Below are positions 1-6,411 of a stretch of DNA of 6,969 nucleotides, piece after piece. The notes under the pieces are model-generated. The model saw nothing but the letters and a program-made list of their open reading frames with translations, was not told the origin of the DNA and made no database searches. Each line of letters starts with the position of its first letter. The first letter of the stretch is position 1. Location of the stretch: the NCBI GenBank assembly GCA_007130265.1, contig SLST01000467.1, positions 1 to 6,969 of the forward strand. The letters run 5' to 3'. The translations under genes were made by a program, and so were the position numbers. Source of the DNA: Spirochaetales bacterium (lineage in GTDB: Bacteria > Spirochaetota > Spirochaetia > DSM-27196 > SLST01).

Positions 1-1634
1 AGTGCGTTCGCTCCTGCCGGCGCATCCGTTATGCGGCCGCCTGCGACGAAGTCTCCCGGCGGGAGCGACGGTCCGTCCCAGCCGGTGCGGCTGCACGATA
101 CGGCGACGGATCGGCCGGAGACTGCGTAGGCGCGCAGGAAACGGTCGGTGAGGCTCCGGTCGGCCACGCTCTCGCCGATCTGTTCGCGCTCGGCCTCGGT
201 CAGGAACGGGTAGCGGCAGATGCGCACGGAGGTGGCCGCGTTGCTCGCGTTGATCACGAAGTGGTGATCCGGGTAGAGCACGGCACCGACGCGGTAGGGC
301 AGGACCGCAATGCCGCGGTTGTTCTCCCGTGGGACGTACAGTTGGCGGGCGAGCAGATCCATCCAGAACCGGTAGGGGGAGGGGACCTTGAGCCCGTTCG
401 CCTCGATGTCGGCGAGCGAGCGCAGCTCCTCGAGGCAGCGCTGTAGAAGGCGCTCTTCCTGTGGATCCCACCGGTCGCGGTCGATGAGTCGGGAGAAGAG
501 CCGGAAGAGGCGGCTTCGCAGGCCTGCGGCCGACGAGGCCCCGGTGATCCCGGGCAGTTCGCCGACGAGCAGACCGATGAGCTCTCTCTCGGCGGCTCCC
601 TCAACCCTGCGCCATCGCGGGTCGGGCCGTCCCCCGGTTCCAAGACACCCTTCCTGTGCGCCGGCGGCGATGAGGCTTGCGTTCGCCGCGTAGTTCTTCC
701 AGGGAACCGCGCGGTTGAGAAGGAACCGTTTTACCGTCTCGAGGCTGAATCCCGAGCTCACGACCTCAGCCGCGGCGCTGAGAAACCGTCCGGTTGCGCT
801 CCTCGCGAGCGGCACGCCCTGGCGGAACGACAGCGGCACCTCGGCGAGCTCTGCGGCCTGACGAAGCCGAACTCGTAGCGCCTCGAGGTCGCCCACGGTG
901 AGCACGATCGACTCCGGCGCGACTCCCGCGTCGAGGAGACCGGCGATGGCGCCCAGAGTGTCTTCGAGTTCGGTCCGGCTGTCCGGATAGAGCTGCAGAT
1001 GCGGCAACCGGGCCTCGGGGACCGGAACCTGCGGTACCTGCGCCAGCGCCGAAGCGAACTCGACGTAGTCTTCGGCGAGCTCCGGCATGACGAGCAGATG
1101 GTCACCGCCGCGATACGCTGTGCGCTCGAGCCAGGCCGGTTCAAACAGACCGTGTTCATCCAGGAAGACGGTATACCGACGCTCGAGCTCCCGCAGGTCT
1201 GCGACGAGCCGTCCCAGCTCCGGGTCCCGGGCCGCCGGCCCGGAGAGCGTCTGCGCCCTCGGTAGCACCGCGAGGATCTGCGTCAGGTATTCACGGAATC
1301 CGTCCGCGGCTGACGCCGCCGATGGCGGTACAACCCGCCTCAGGAACCGGTCTTCGGCGTTTTCCGCGATCAGCTGCCGGGCGAATACCGCTCTTACGAC
1401 CCGATTTGCCGGCCGCCGGTCCGTCCGAAGCTCGAAGGCACGCTCCTTGAACCGGTCCCATGAGACGACGCGATCCTCGCGAATGGCGCGGAGCTCTCCG
1501 CAGCGGATCACCTCGAGCCGCCAGAACTCCGCGGCGAGCTCCGACGGCAGGACAACTGTCGCCCCGGATGCGGCCGTCTCGAGGATTGTACGGGTGAAAG
1601 CTTCGCTAAACGACGGCACGGTATGCTCCGACAT
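1..1634 (-). CDS. AddB/RecB-like helicase-nuclease subunit, N-terminal part (cut by left edge)
   Basis: The minus strand is open without a stop from the ATG at 1634 to the window edge, giving 544 codons; the C-terminus is missing. The protein resembles the N-terminal, helicase-like half of AddB/RexB-type subunits, which act with AddA on double-strand DNA ends in recombinational repair. Visible landmarks are an opening strand ending VVLPSE (about residues 27-32), a VVSWDRFKE segment (56-64), HLLVMPEL (179-186), a block around 213-285 (LQLYPDSRTELEDTLGAI, PLSFRQGVPL) typical of UvrD/AddB-like domains, and GIAVLPYRVGAV with HHFVINASN (441-465), like the late helicase motifs. No Walker A GxxGxGKT is present where one would lie near residues 20-30, so this half is probably not an ATPase. 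A C-terminal PD-(D/E)XK nuclease domain is expected beyond the edge but not seen. No ribosome binding site precedes the ATG. An alternative is another inactivated superfamily I helicase fused to a nuclease. Confidence 0.72.
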   Translation of the reverse strand, partial: MSEHTVPSFSEAFTRTILETAASGATVVLPSELAAEFWRLEVIRCGELRAIREDRVVSWDRFKERAFELRTDRRPANRVVRAVFARQLIAENAEDRFLRRVVPPSAASAADGFREYLTQILAVLPRAQTLSGPAARDPELGRLVADLRELERRYTVFLDEHGLFEPAWLERTAYRGGDHLLVMPELAEDYVEFASALAQVPQVPVPEARLPHLQLYPDSRTELEDTLGAIAGLLDAGVAPESIVLTVGDLEALRVRLRQAAELAEVPLSFRQGVPLARSATGRFLSAAAEVVSSGFSLETVKRFLLNRAVPWKNYAANASLIAAGAQEGCLGTGGRPDPRWRRVEGAAERELIGLLVGELPGITGASSAAGLRSRLFRLFSRLIDRDRWDPQEERLLQRCLEELRSLADIEANGLKVPSPYRFWMDLLARQLYVPRENNRGIAVLPYRVGAVLYPDHHFVINASNAATSVRICRYPFLTEAEREQIGESVADRSLTDRFLRAYAVSGRSVAVSCSRTGWDGPSLPPGDFVAGGRITDAPAGANA

Positions 1635-1644
1635 TCTATAGTGT

Positions 1645-1649
1645 GGAGG
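1645..1649 (+). promoter_or_regulatory. Ribosome binding site GGAGG
   Basis: A full GGAGG lies 5 nt before the ATG at 1655. It decides the start in favour of 1655 over an in-frame GTG at 1643, which overlaps the site itself. Confidence 0.75.
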
Positions 1650-1654
1650 TCGCG

Positions 1655-1882
1655 ATGAACAGGCGATTTCGTGTAAAGGGCATTTCGGGGATTGAGACGT
1701 ACATCGAGCTACTCGCCGAAGCGCCGGGTGGATACGATGCCCGCATCACGAGCATCGCGGATCACCACGTCCGTGAGTCGTGCGAGTACATCAGCAACGA
1801 ACTGCTCGATTCCTGTATCCGTACCGGCTACCTGTCTCCGGTCGAAGAACCGGCGCTGCGCGAGGCCGTCCTCACTGCGTAG
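1655..1882 (+). CDS. Small hypothetical protein, 75 aa
   Basis: I do not recognise this protein. It is 75 residues, soluble, with a basic N-terminus (MNRRFRVKG) and a mixed helical middle (about 26-60, including ITSIADHHVRESCEYISNEL) followed by a short acidic tail. There is no signal peptide, membrane segment or cysteine motif; the two cysteines (in SCEY and SCIR) are not arranged as a metal site. The start at ATG 1655 is supported by a good GGAGG five bases upstream. The gene is divergent from the AddB-like gene with only 20 bp between start codons, so any promoter must lie within the 5' coding part of that neighbour. It ends 8 bp from the convergent 107-aa gene. That it is a real gene is supported by the ribosome binding site and by how neatly it fits between its neighbours; its function is unknown. 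Confidence 0.65.
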   Translation: MNRRFRVKGISGIETYIELLAEAPGGYDARITSIADHHVRESCEYISNELLDSCIRTGYLSPVEEPALREAVLTA

Positions 1883-1890
1883 AGCCCGAT

Positions 1891-2214
1891 TCATGCCCAG
1901 TCCCTGAAAGGGTTCCGATCCTTCCTGCGCGCCCGGTACCGTTTCCAGGGTATGCGGGTCCAGCCGGTCGACGCGAGGAAACGGACGATATCCGGTCGTC
2001 CGGAGTAGCGGGCCCGCTTGTCCGGTCCCCGGGCTGCCAGGACGATCGGCACTTCCTTGAAGATCGGGGCGTAGCGCGCACGCTCTTCGGTCAGGCGTCG
2101 GTCCCCCCCCGTGAGCACGGCCGGATCGACCTCTACCACCGCGAAGGTGATCCCCTGCTCCTTGATCAACGCACCCCGGAACTCGAATATCTCGCTGGCC
2201 ACGTTAAGGAGCAT
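1891..2214 (-). CDS. Conserved-looking hypothetical protein, 107 aa
   Basis: This small soluble protein has no signal peptide or membrane segment. The core reads as alternating strands and helices: EIFEFRGALIKEQG (8-21), TFAVVEVDPAVL (23-34), a helix ending ARYAPIF (46-52), VPIVLAA (55-61), then a basic GRPDIVRFLAS and IPWKRYR (72-94), and a very basic tail. From memory, this layout (FRG, EQG, FAVV, PIVL, GR.DIV.FL, IPW..Y) recurs in small hypothetical proteins of many bacteria, but I cannot name a family or function. The frame remains open upstream to 2382, but that would overlap the divergent gene at 2285, and the similarity-like part begins near the ATG at 2214; an in-frame ATG at 2256 is the alternative. 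No clear ribosome binding site precedes either. A run of eight C (G on the coding strand) at 2103-2110 lies inside the gene. It converges with the 75-aa gene. Confidence 0.65.
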   Translation of the reverse strand: MLLNVASEIFEFRGALIKEQGITFAVVEVDPAVLTGGDRRLTEERARYAPIFKEVPIVLAARGPDKRARYSGRPDIVRFLASTGWTRIPWKRYRARRKDRNPFRDWA

Positions 2215-2273
2215 ACCGCAAGCACGTCTCTTTTGCTTTCGTCCCGGGGTCCTCATTCGGTACTCTATGGGGT

Positions 2274-2278
2274 AAGGA
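2274..2278 (+). promoter_or_regulatory. Ribosome binding site AAGGA
   Basis: AAGGA sits 6 nt before the ATG at 2285 and supports that start for the cyclotransferase-like gene. Confidence 0.65.
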
Positions 2279-2284
2279 ATCGTC

Positions 2285-2935
2285 ATGAAGATGCTGTGGT
2301 ATGCCGCATACGGATCGAACGTCAACCGGACGCGATTTCTCGAGTACATCCGCGGCGGGCCGTCACGGTTCAACCGCGCCACCTACCCCGGATGCCGCAA
2401 TCCTCAGGATCCGATCCGCGACTACGCGCTCGCGATCAGCCGGGAGCTGTACTTCGCACGCATGTCCAATGCGTGGGGTGGCGCGGTCGCCTTCGTCAGA
2501 CCTGAAGCGTCGAGGAGCCAGACGCTCGGGCGGGCGTATCTCATCACCGAAGAGCAGTTCATCGACGTGGCCTGTCAGGAAAACGGTCGCAGGCCGGGAG
2601 ACCCGGAGATGCGGCTGCACTATGACTACGCCCGGCAGCATCCCGAAAGCCACTTTGGACCGGATCCCGCGAGGCAGACCGGATCGGCGCCGCTGTGGTA
2701 CGGGCGCGTCCTCTTTCTCGGGACACGAGAGAGCTGGCCGGTGTTCACGATCACCGCCGAATGGTCCGGCTACGCGGACATCAACCCGCCGGCCCGGGCC
2801 TATCTGAAGTGTATCGCCGACGGCATCAGGCAGCTCGGGAGGATCTCGGAGAAGGCGCTCGTCGAGTATTTCGTCCCCAAAGTCGGTGTTCGAGACCGGA
2901 TCAGCCGGCCCGTGCTCGAACGGTGGCTCGCTTGA
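2285..2935 (+). CDS. Gamma-glutamylcyclotransferase-fold (GGCT-like) protein, 216 aa
   Basis: The N-terminus WYAAYGSNV (residues 5-13) is the phosphate/carboxylate-binding YGSN loop of the gamma-glutamylcyclotransferase-like fold. WGGAVAF (64-70) matches the next conserved strand (WHGG in human GGCT), and GRAYLITEEQFIDVACQEN (82-100) aligns with the segment holding the catalytic glutamate, making Glu99 the likely acid/base, equivalent to human Glu98. Family enzymes release 5-oxoproline from gamma-glutamyl amines or peptides; the substrate here is unknown. The C-terminal ~100 residues (LWYGRVLFLG, TITAEWSG, PPARAYLKCIADGI) extend beyond the minimal fold. They resemble a bacterial subfamily that, as I recall, is often mislabelled histone deacetylase; nothing here supports that label. 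The start is set by AAGGA. The gene is divergent from the 107-aa gene across 70 bp, in which I see no convincing promoter. Its stop codon lies inside the -35 hexamer of the tRNA promoter. Confidence 0.78.
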   Translation: MKMLWYAAYGSNVNRTRFLEYIRGGPSRFNRATYPGCRNPQDPIRDYALAISRELYFARMSNAWGGAVAFVRPEASRSQTLGRAYLITEEQFIDVACQENGRRPGDPEMRLHYDYARQHPESHFGPDPARQTGSAPLWYGRVLFLGTRESWPVFTITAEWSGYADINPPARAYLKCIADGIRQLGRISEKALVEYFVPKVGVRDRISRPVLERWLA

Positions 2936-2960
2936 CATCAAGAGGGGTGTTTCCTATTAT
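2932..2960 (+). promoter_or_regulatory. Sigma-70-type promoter for tRNA-Ala
   Basis: A perfect -35 TTGACA (2932-2937), a 17-bp spacer and a -10 TATTAT (2955-2960, 5 of 6 matches) place transcription start near 2967, about nine bases before the tRNA. The TGA stop of the upstream gene (2933-2935) lies inside the -35 element. Confidence 0.8.
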
Positions 2961-2975
2961 TGGGATTCGATTCGT

Positions 2976-3049
2976 GGGGGTGTAGCTCAGTTGGCTAGAG
3001 TACGTGAATGGCATTCACGGGGTCACGGGTTCGAATCCCGTCACCTCCA
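2976..3049 (+). tRNA. tRNA-Ala, anticodon GGC
   Basis: All four arms fold: acceptor GGGGGTG/CACCTCC, D stem GCTC/GAGT, anticodon stem CGTGA/TCACG with loop ATGGCAT, and T stem ACGGG/CCCGT with loop TTCGAAT. The anticodon GGC is at 3010-3012 and reads GCC/GCU alanine codons. The acceptor stem carries the G3-U70 wobble pair, the known alanine identity element, and the discriminator base is A. The gene is 74 nt and CCA is not encoded, so the CCA-adding enzyme must supply it. It has its own strong promoter. No terminator hairpin or T-tract follows, and a coding start lies 20 bp downstream, so transcription probably continues into the next gene and tRNA processing would cut the two apart. Confidence 0.96.
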
Positions 3050-3069
3050 TCGTTTCGTCTTCCAGTACC

Positions 3070-4728
3070 ATGGCTAGTGGATCCGGCGCGAACAGCAGCA
3101 GCCTCTTTTCCGGTGACATGGATCCGGACATTGCTGACCTGATCGGCGACGGATCCACGCAGTCGCACGGCGAGGAGATCCCGGAGTTCGGCGATCTCTT
3201 CGACGGCGGCTCTACGGACGAAGCTCAACCGTCGTCCGCAGATACCGACATGGCGGTTACGACGTTCCCCCGGCCACGGGCAACCGAGGACGATCCGAAA
3301 CCGTTCTTCAACGACAAGAGCTACTACAAGGTCGCGCTCACCGGAGAGGGCGAGGCATCCAAGCGCGTTCACTCGATCCTCGGTCAGTTCCTCAACGCGA
3401 AAGACCCGCAGGATCGATCGATGCACCGCGGCCGACTCATCCCCGCCTACTGGGAGCTCTTCCGCAGCGTTGCCGTGAAGATCACGTCGAGCCCTCCACA
3501 GCCGAAGGTGCTCCTGCTGCGGTACGGAATGCTGCTTCCCACCATGGTGTCTGCGGAGCAGCGGACGATGCTGAGCAAGATCATCCTGCGGAACAGCACG
3601 GGCGAGCCTATCTACTACGTGGACGAGTGGTTGCGCGACGTGGCCCGTGGGCGCATCAACGCGTCGGCAACCGACGAAACCAAACCCAGTCAGCGCCGGG
3701 AGCCCGACAAGATCAACGCGCTGCTCGAGAAGACGCGTGGGCGCCACGAAGCCCAGCTCAACCTGGTGCGAAACACTGCGCAGCAGATGAGTGCGCTCGA
3801 AGACGATCTGAAATCGAAGACGCAGATAATCGGCGATCACGATGTGCGGTCGGAGCTCGGGAATCTCCTGGCGCCGTACAACGAGACGCAGCGATCGGCG
3901 ATCGGTGAGATTACCAACATCGTGCGTCGGCTCGCCTCGCTCAACAAGGAGCTCACGCGCCACTTCAACGAGCTCGAAGACCTTGCAGACCAGCTCCAGG
4001 ATCTGCGCGAAAAGGAAGACGCCGTGGGCGACGTGCAGGTGGACTCCCGCACGATCGCCGAAGAAGCCAACACTGTCCGGCAGATGGCGAAGCTGTGCGT
4101 CGGGCGTCAGGGCAACCACTTTCCCATCCTGATGAAACAGTACCTGCGTAGCGCCCTCTTCGACATCGGTACCCGCGAGAACGTTCTCAATATGCTCGCA
4201 GATGCCGAACACCTCGACCCCGGCGTGTTTCTGCGCACATTCAAGATGCAGACCAACCGGATTGTCCCGAACGTGGTGCTTCTTCCGTGCTACGGCGATC
4301 AGGGCATCTGCTGGGAACCGTTCGAGCGGTACAACCGTGCGAGCAGCCGCGGAAGACTTGCGATCCCGATGTACCCGAAGGACCTGCGTGCCGCCGTCGT
4401 GGCCGCGCTCGGCGACCTGCGCTGGCAGATCGCGAAGGAGAAGGCCCAGCACTACTGGATGGAGGAGGGTCTGACCGGCTGGTACTACCAGTGGTTCAAC
4501 GATCGCAAAATGCGGGGCGACGTGAAGGATGCCTTTATCCAGGACTACGTTCTCTGGATCACGCGTGAGAGCGAGGGTACCCAGAAGCTCGACCGTGATG
4601 TCCGGGATATCTTCTGGCGCTACGTTCCCTTCCCGCAAGAGGTCAAGGATCGTCTGAAGAACCGCGGTTTCGTCTACACCGAACTCTACAAGAAGGATCA
4701 GAACCGGGCGATGTCCGACGGATACTGA
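3070..4728 (+). CDS. Uncharacterised 552-aa soluble protein with coiled-coil region
   Basis: I do not recognise a named family. The N-terminal ~60 residues are Ser/Gly/Asp-rich and probably disordered, ending near MAVTTFPRPRATEDDPKPFF. A compact segment follows (about 80-195, with GRLIPAYWELFRSVAV and LLLRYGMLLPTM). Then comes a charged helical region with coiled-coil character (about 213-320, including LNKELTRHFNELEDLADQL). The C-terminal ~210 residues are rich in aromatics (GICWEPFERYN, GWYYQWFNDRKM, DIFWRYVPFP). There is no signal peptide, membrane segment or nucleotide-binding motif, so it is probably cytoplasmic. The open frame extends upstream to 3004, but that lies within the tRNA, so the ATG at 3070 is chosen; ATGs at 3118 and 3244 are alternatives. 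None has a ribosome binding site. The gene converges with the lspA operon 48 bp downstream. It may be a lineage-specific protein of spirochaetes; that is inference. Confidence 0.8.
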   Translation: MASGSGANSSSLFSGDMDPDIADLIGDGSTQSHGEEIPEFGDLFDGGSTDEAQPSSADTDMAVTTFPRPRATEDDPKPFFNDKSYYKVALTGEGEASKRVHSILGQFLNAKDPQDRSMHRGRLIPAYWELFRSVAVKITSSPPQPKVLLLRYGMLLPTMVSAEQRTMLSKIILRNSTGEPIYYVDEWLRDVARGRINASATDETKPSQRREPDKINALLEKTRGRHEAQLNLVRNTAQQMSALEDDLKSKTQIIGDHDVRSELGNLLAPYNETQRSAIGEITNIVRRLASLNKELTRHFNELEDLADQLQDLREKEDAVGDVQVDSRTIAEEANTVRQMAKLCVGRQGNHFPILMKQYLRSALFDIGTRENVLNMLADAEHLDPGVFLRTFKMQTNRIVPNVVLLPCYGDQGICWEPFERYNRASSRGRLAIPMYPKDLRAAVVAALGDLRWQIAKEKAQHYWMEEGLTGWYYQWFNDRKMRGDVKDAFIQDYVLWITRESEGTQKLDRDVRDIFWRYVPFPQEVKDRLKNRGFVYTELYKKDQNRAMSDGY

Positions 4729-4734
4729 TTCGGT

Positions 4735-4776
4735 CGTCCGGGCGGGGCCGTTCGTCGGGGCAGTCGTGTCCGGACG
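4735..4776. terminator. Possible bidirectional terminator hairpin
   Basis: A 7-bp perfect inverted repeat, CGTCCGG (4735-4741) and CCGGACG (4770-4776), fills the gap between two convergent genes. The 28-nt GC-rich loop and the lack of a T-tract make it a weak candidate, but location favours it. Confidence 0.28.
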
Positions 4777-5067
4777 CTACTCCTGCTTCGGTGACCCGTC
4801 CCGCTTGCCGAATATCGGATCGAAGTACTCATCGAGGTTCCACTTCGTCGAGATGAACTTGATCATCCTGTGGTACAGGAAGTACGTCAGCCCGATCGCG
4901 GCGAGGAAGAGGACGATGCCGATGACCTGACCAAGCTGCGTCGCGAACCCTCCGGGAACGAGCCAGGCGTACAGCAGCATCAGCGCGAGAAAGATGACGA
5001 TCATCATGAGCACATTCACGACCGTCGCGCCGAGCATGAAGAGAATTGTGTTAACCTTCTTGTTCAT
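4777..5067 (-). CDS. Small two-helix membrane protein encoded after lspA, 96 aa
   Basis: This protein has a short basic N-terminus (MNKKVN), a long hydrophobic helix (about 7-36), a short loop with a PGG turn (38-40), a second helix (about 46-66) and a hydrophilic, charged C-terminus (KWNLDEYFDPIFGKRDG, 75-91). The positive residues favour both ends in the cytoplasm. There is no catalytic motif. The start codon at 5067 lies inside lspA, overlapping its end by 17 bp in another frame, and GGGAG eight bases upstream serves it, so translation is probably coupled to lspA. The open frame extends upstream to 5124, but that stretch reads over lspA codons and has no support. From memory, small proteins in this position in some spirochaete genomes carry the label 'leader peptide processing enzyme'; I see no sequence basis for an enzymatic role. 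It could be a partner or stabiliser of LspA. Confidence 0.72.
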   Translation of the reverse strand: MNKKVNTILFMLGATVVNVLMMIVIFLALMLLYAWLVPGGFATQLGQVIGIVLFLAAIGLTYFLYHRMIKFISTKWNLDEYFDPIFGKRDGSPKQE

Positions 5068-5608
5068 CTTGTGTACTCCCGTGTTCGCGTTCGAACAACA
5101 CACTGACCATGAGCAGGATGCCACATACTACCACACTCGCGTCGGCCACGTTGAACGTGGGCCATCGTTCGAGGCCGAACAGACCGTAGAACCTGACGTC
5201 GACGAAGTCGACCACGCCGGCCGGTCGAAGGAGTCGGTCGACGATATTGCCGAGCCCGCCGGCTATGATGCCGGCGATCGACCATCGCTGCAGCCGGGTG
5301 AACTCGTCCGACCTGAAGTAGTACAGGATCAACCCGCCGATCACCAGGATGGGGACGACGATGAACAGAGCCCGACGCAGCGTCGGGGCGAGGTCACGGC
5401 CGATGCTGAACGCAATCCCCAGATTGCGAACGTGAATGATCCGGAGGAAGTCTCCCAGCACCTCGATGACCGGACCACCGTACTCCAGACGTTCGACGTT
5501 CGCAACGATGATCGCCTTCGTCACCTGATCCAGGATGAGTATCACCGCGGTCATCACGAGTGGTTGCAGAAGCGGTTTCAGATCGGTCCAGTTCTTTCGG
5601 TTCGGCAT
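5051..5608 (-). CDS. lspA: Lipoprotein signal peptidase (signal peptidase II)
   Basis: LspA is the inner-membrane aspartyl protease that cuts the signal peptide from diacylglyceryl-modified prolipoproteins just before the lipidated cysteine. The 185-aa length is typical to slightly long. The family signatures are in order: DQVTK (27-31), RNLGIAFS (61-68), GGLGNIVDR (117-125), GVVDFVD (131-137) and FNVADA (152-157). Asp134 and Asp156 correspond to the catalytic pair defined in the Pseudomonas and Staphylococcus structures. Four hydrophobic helices are visible (about 14-36, 79-97, 108-126, 157-172). The loop between the two catalytic aspartates (RFYGLFGLERWPT) is a few residues longer than in E. 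coli. The ATG at 5608 is 6 bp after the stop of the Nif3-family gene, with only a weak GTGAG upstream, so it is probably expressed as the second gene of that operon. Confidence 0.95.
   Translation of the reverse strand: MPNRKNWTDLKPLLQPLVMTAVILILDQVTKAIIVANVERLEYGGPVIEVLGDFLRIIHVRNLGIAFSIGRDLAPTLRRALFIVVPILVIGGLILYYFRSDEFTRLQRWSIAGIIAGGLGNIVDRLLRPAGVVDFVDVRFYGLFGLERWPTFNVADASVVVCGILLMVSVLFEREHGSTQDEQEG
5076..5080 (-). promoter_or_regulatory. Ribosome binding site GGGAG inside lspA
   Basis: GGGAG on the minus strand lies within the last codons of lspA, 8 nt before the ATG at 5067, and fixes the start of the small membrane protein. Confidence 0.6.
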
Positions 5609-5614
5609 TGCGGC

Positions 5615-6376
5615 TCACAGTCCGGTGGGAAGATCGACGAAGGTCGTCTCCAGCCCCAGCTCCTCTTTCAGGCGTCCGGCAACGGCCCTCACGCCCCATG
5701 TTTCGGTCATGTAGTGTCCCGCGAACATAACATTGATCCCGGCCTCGAGACAATGATGGTAGATCGTATGCGAGGCGTCGCCGGTGATGTACAAATCGAG
5801 CCCGGTGTCTATCGCCTGCTCGACCTCATGGGGAGCACCGCCGGAGATGATGCCGACGCTCTCGCTGCGTTCCGGGCCAAAGGGCAGAACGCCCAGCAGA
5901 TCATCGGTCGTGCCGAACAGTGTCTGCGCGACCTCGTCGGTCGTCATAGGCTGCGGCAAGCTGCCGGCCCACCCGATCGTGATCCCCTTGTACTCTCCGA
6001 ACGGACGGCGATCGGTCAGCTCGAGGCGGTCCGCCATCTGCGCGTTGTTTCCCAACTGCTCGTGGGCGTCCAACGGCAGGTGAGCGGCGTAGAGCGCCAT
6101 GTCGTGATCCAGGAACTCTTTGAGTCGGCGGTAGTGTACTCCGGTGACCGCCGTCGCGGTCCCCCAGAAGAGCCCATGGTGGACGAAGAGCAGATCAGCG
6201 CCCCAGAGGGCTGCGCGGGCGGCGCTCTCGGCGGCCGCGTCCACGGCGACCGCGAGGCGGGCCACATCCTTGTCGCTGCACTCGATCTGAATGCCGTTCC
6301 ATGACGAGTCGGTCCCGGCGAAGTCGTCGATCCGGAGAAGGTTCCGCAGGTACGCGTCGAGGTCACGCAGCTTCAT
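5615..6376 (-). CDS. Nif3-like dinuclear metal centre protein (YbgI family), 253 aa
   Basis: Members of this family form hexameric rings with a two-metal site; the biochemical role is unsettled (often annotated GTP cyclohydrolase I type 2-like). The metal ligands are all visible: FVHHGLFW (residues 64-71, His66/His67), LPLDAHE (100-106, Asp103) and GHYMTETWG (220-228, His221 and Glu225). The start of the fold, LDAYLRNLLRIDDF, and DSSWNGIQI (23-31) are also typical, as is ITGDASH (197-203). The length fits the short form without the inserted PII-like domain. The ATG at 6376 is chosen because family members begin close to this point and a promoter ends six bases before it; in-frame GTG (6412) and TTG (6421) starts are possible. 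It is the first gene of the operon leading to lspA, 6 bp downstream. Confidence 0.93.
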   Translation of the reverse strand: MKLRDLDAYLRNLLRIDDFAGTDSSWNGIQIECSDKDVARLAVAVDAAAESAARAALWGADLLFVHHGLFWGTATAVTGVHYRRLKEFLDHDMALYAAHLPLDAHEQLGNNAQMADRLELTDRRPFGEYKGITIGWAGSLPQPMTTDEVAQTLFGTTDDLLGVLPFGPERSESVGIISGGAPHEVEQAIDTGLDLYITGDASHTIYHHCLEAGINVMFAGHYMTETWGVRAVAGRLKEELGLETTFVDLPTGL

Positions 6377-6382
6377 GGACAA

Positions 6383-6411
6383 ACCATACGCATGAGGATC
6401 GCGCGTGTACA
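6383..6411 (-). promoter_or_regulatory. Candidate promoter of the nif3-lspA operon
   Basis: On the minus strand, TGTACA (6406-6411, 4 of 6 matches to TTGACA), a 17-bp spacer and TATGGT (6383-6388, 4 of 6) precede the ATG at 6376 by exactly six bases, placing the transcription start on the A of the start codon. The -35 is embedded in the 8-bp palindrome GTGTACAC (6405-6412). Confidence 0.45.

Noticed and set aside
1635..1640. TATAGA on the minus strand as a -10 for the AddB-like gene
   Set aside because: It touches the ATG at 1634, so transcription would begin inside the gene, and there is no matching -35; likely chance.
2215..2382. N-terminal extension of the 107-aa protein up to 2382
   Set aside because: It would overlap the start of the divergent cyclotransferase-like gene by about 100 bp, and the added residues look like antisense translation.
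3004..3069. Upstream start of the 552-aa protein inside the tRNA
   Set aside because: The extra residues are a translation of the tRNA anticodon and T arms.
3070..3160. Three GGATCC-containing repeats at the start of the 552-aa gene
   Set aside because: They are short, irregularly spaced and explained by Gly-Ser/Asp-Pro/Gly-Ser codons in a low-complexity region.
2995..4638. Long open frame on the minus strand opposite the 552-aa gene (547 codons)
   Set aside because: It is antisense to a better-supported gene and runs through the tRNA. Its translation is rich in His/Arg/Val/Leu without domain character, as expected from the reverse complement of GC-rich coding DNA.
4994..6304. Long plus-strand open frame across lspA and nif3
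   Set aside because: It is antisense to two genes with complete catalytic motifs; the translation is low-complexity and matches nothing.
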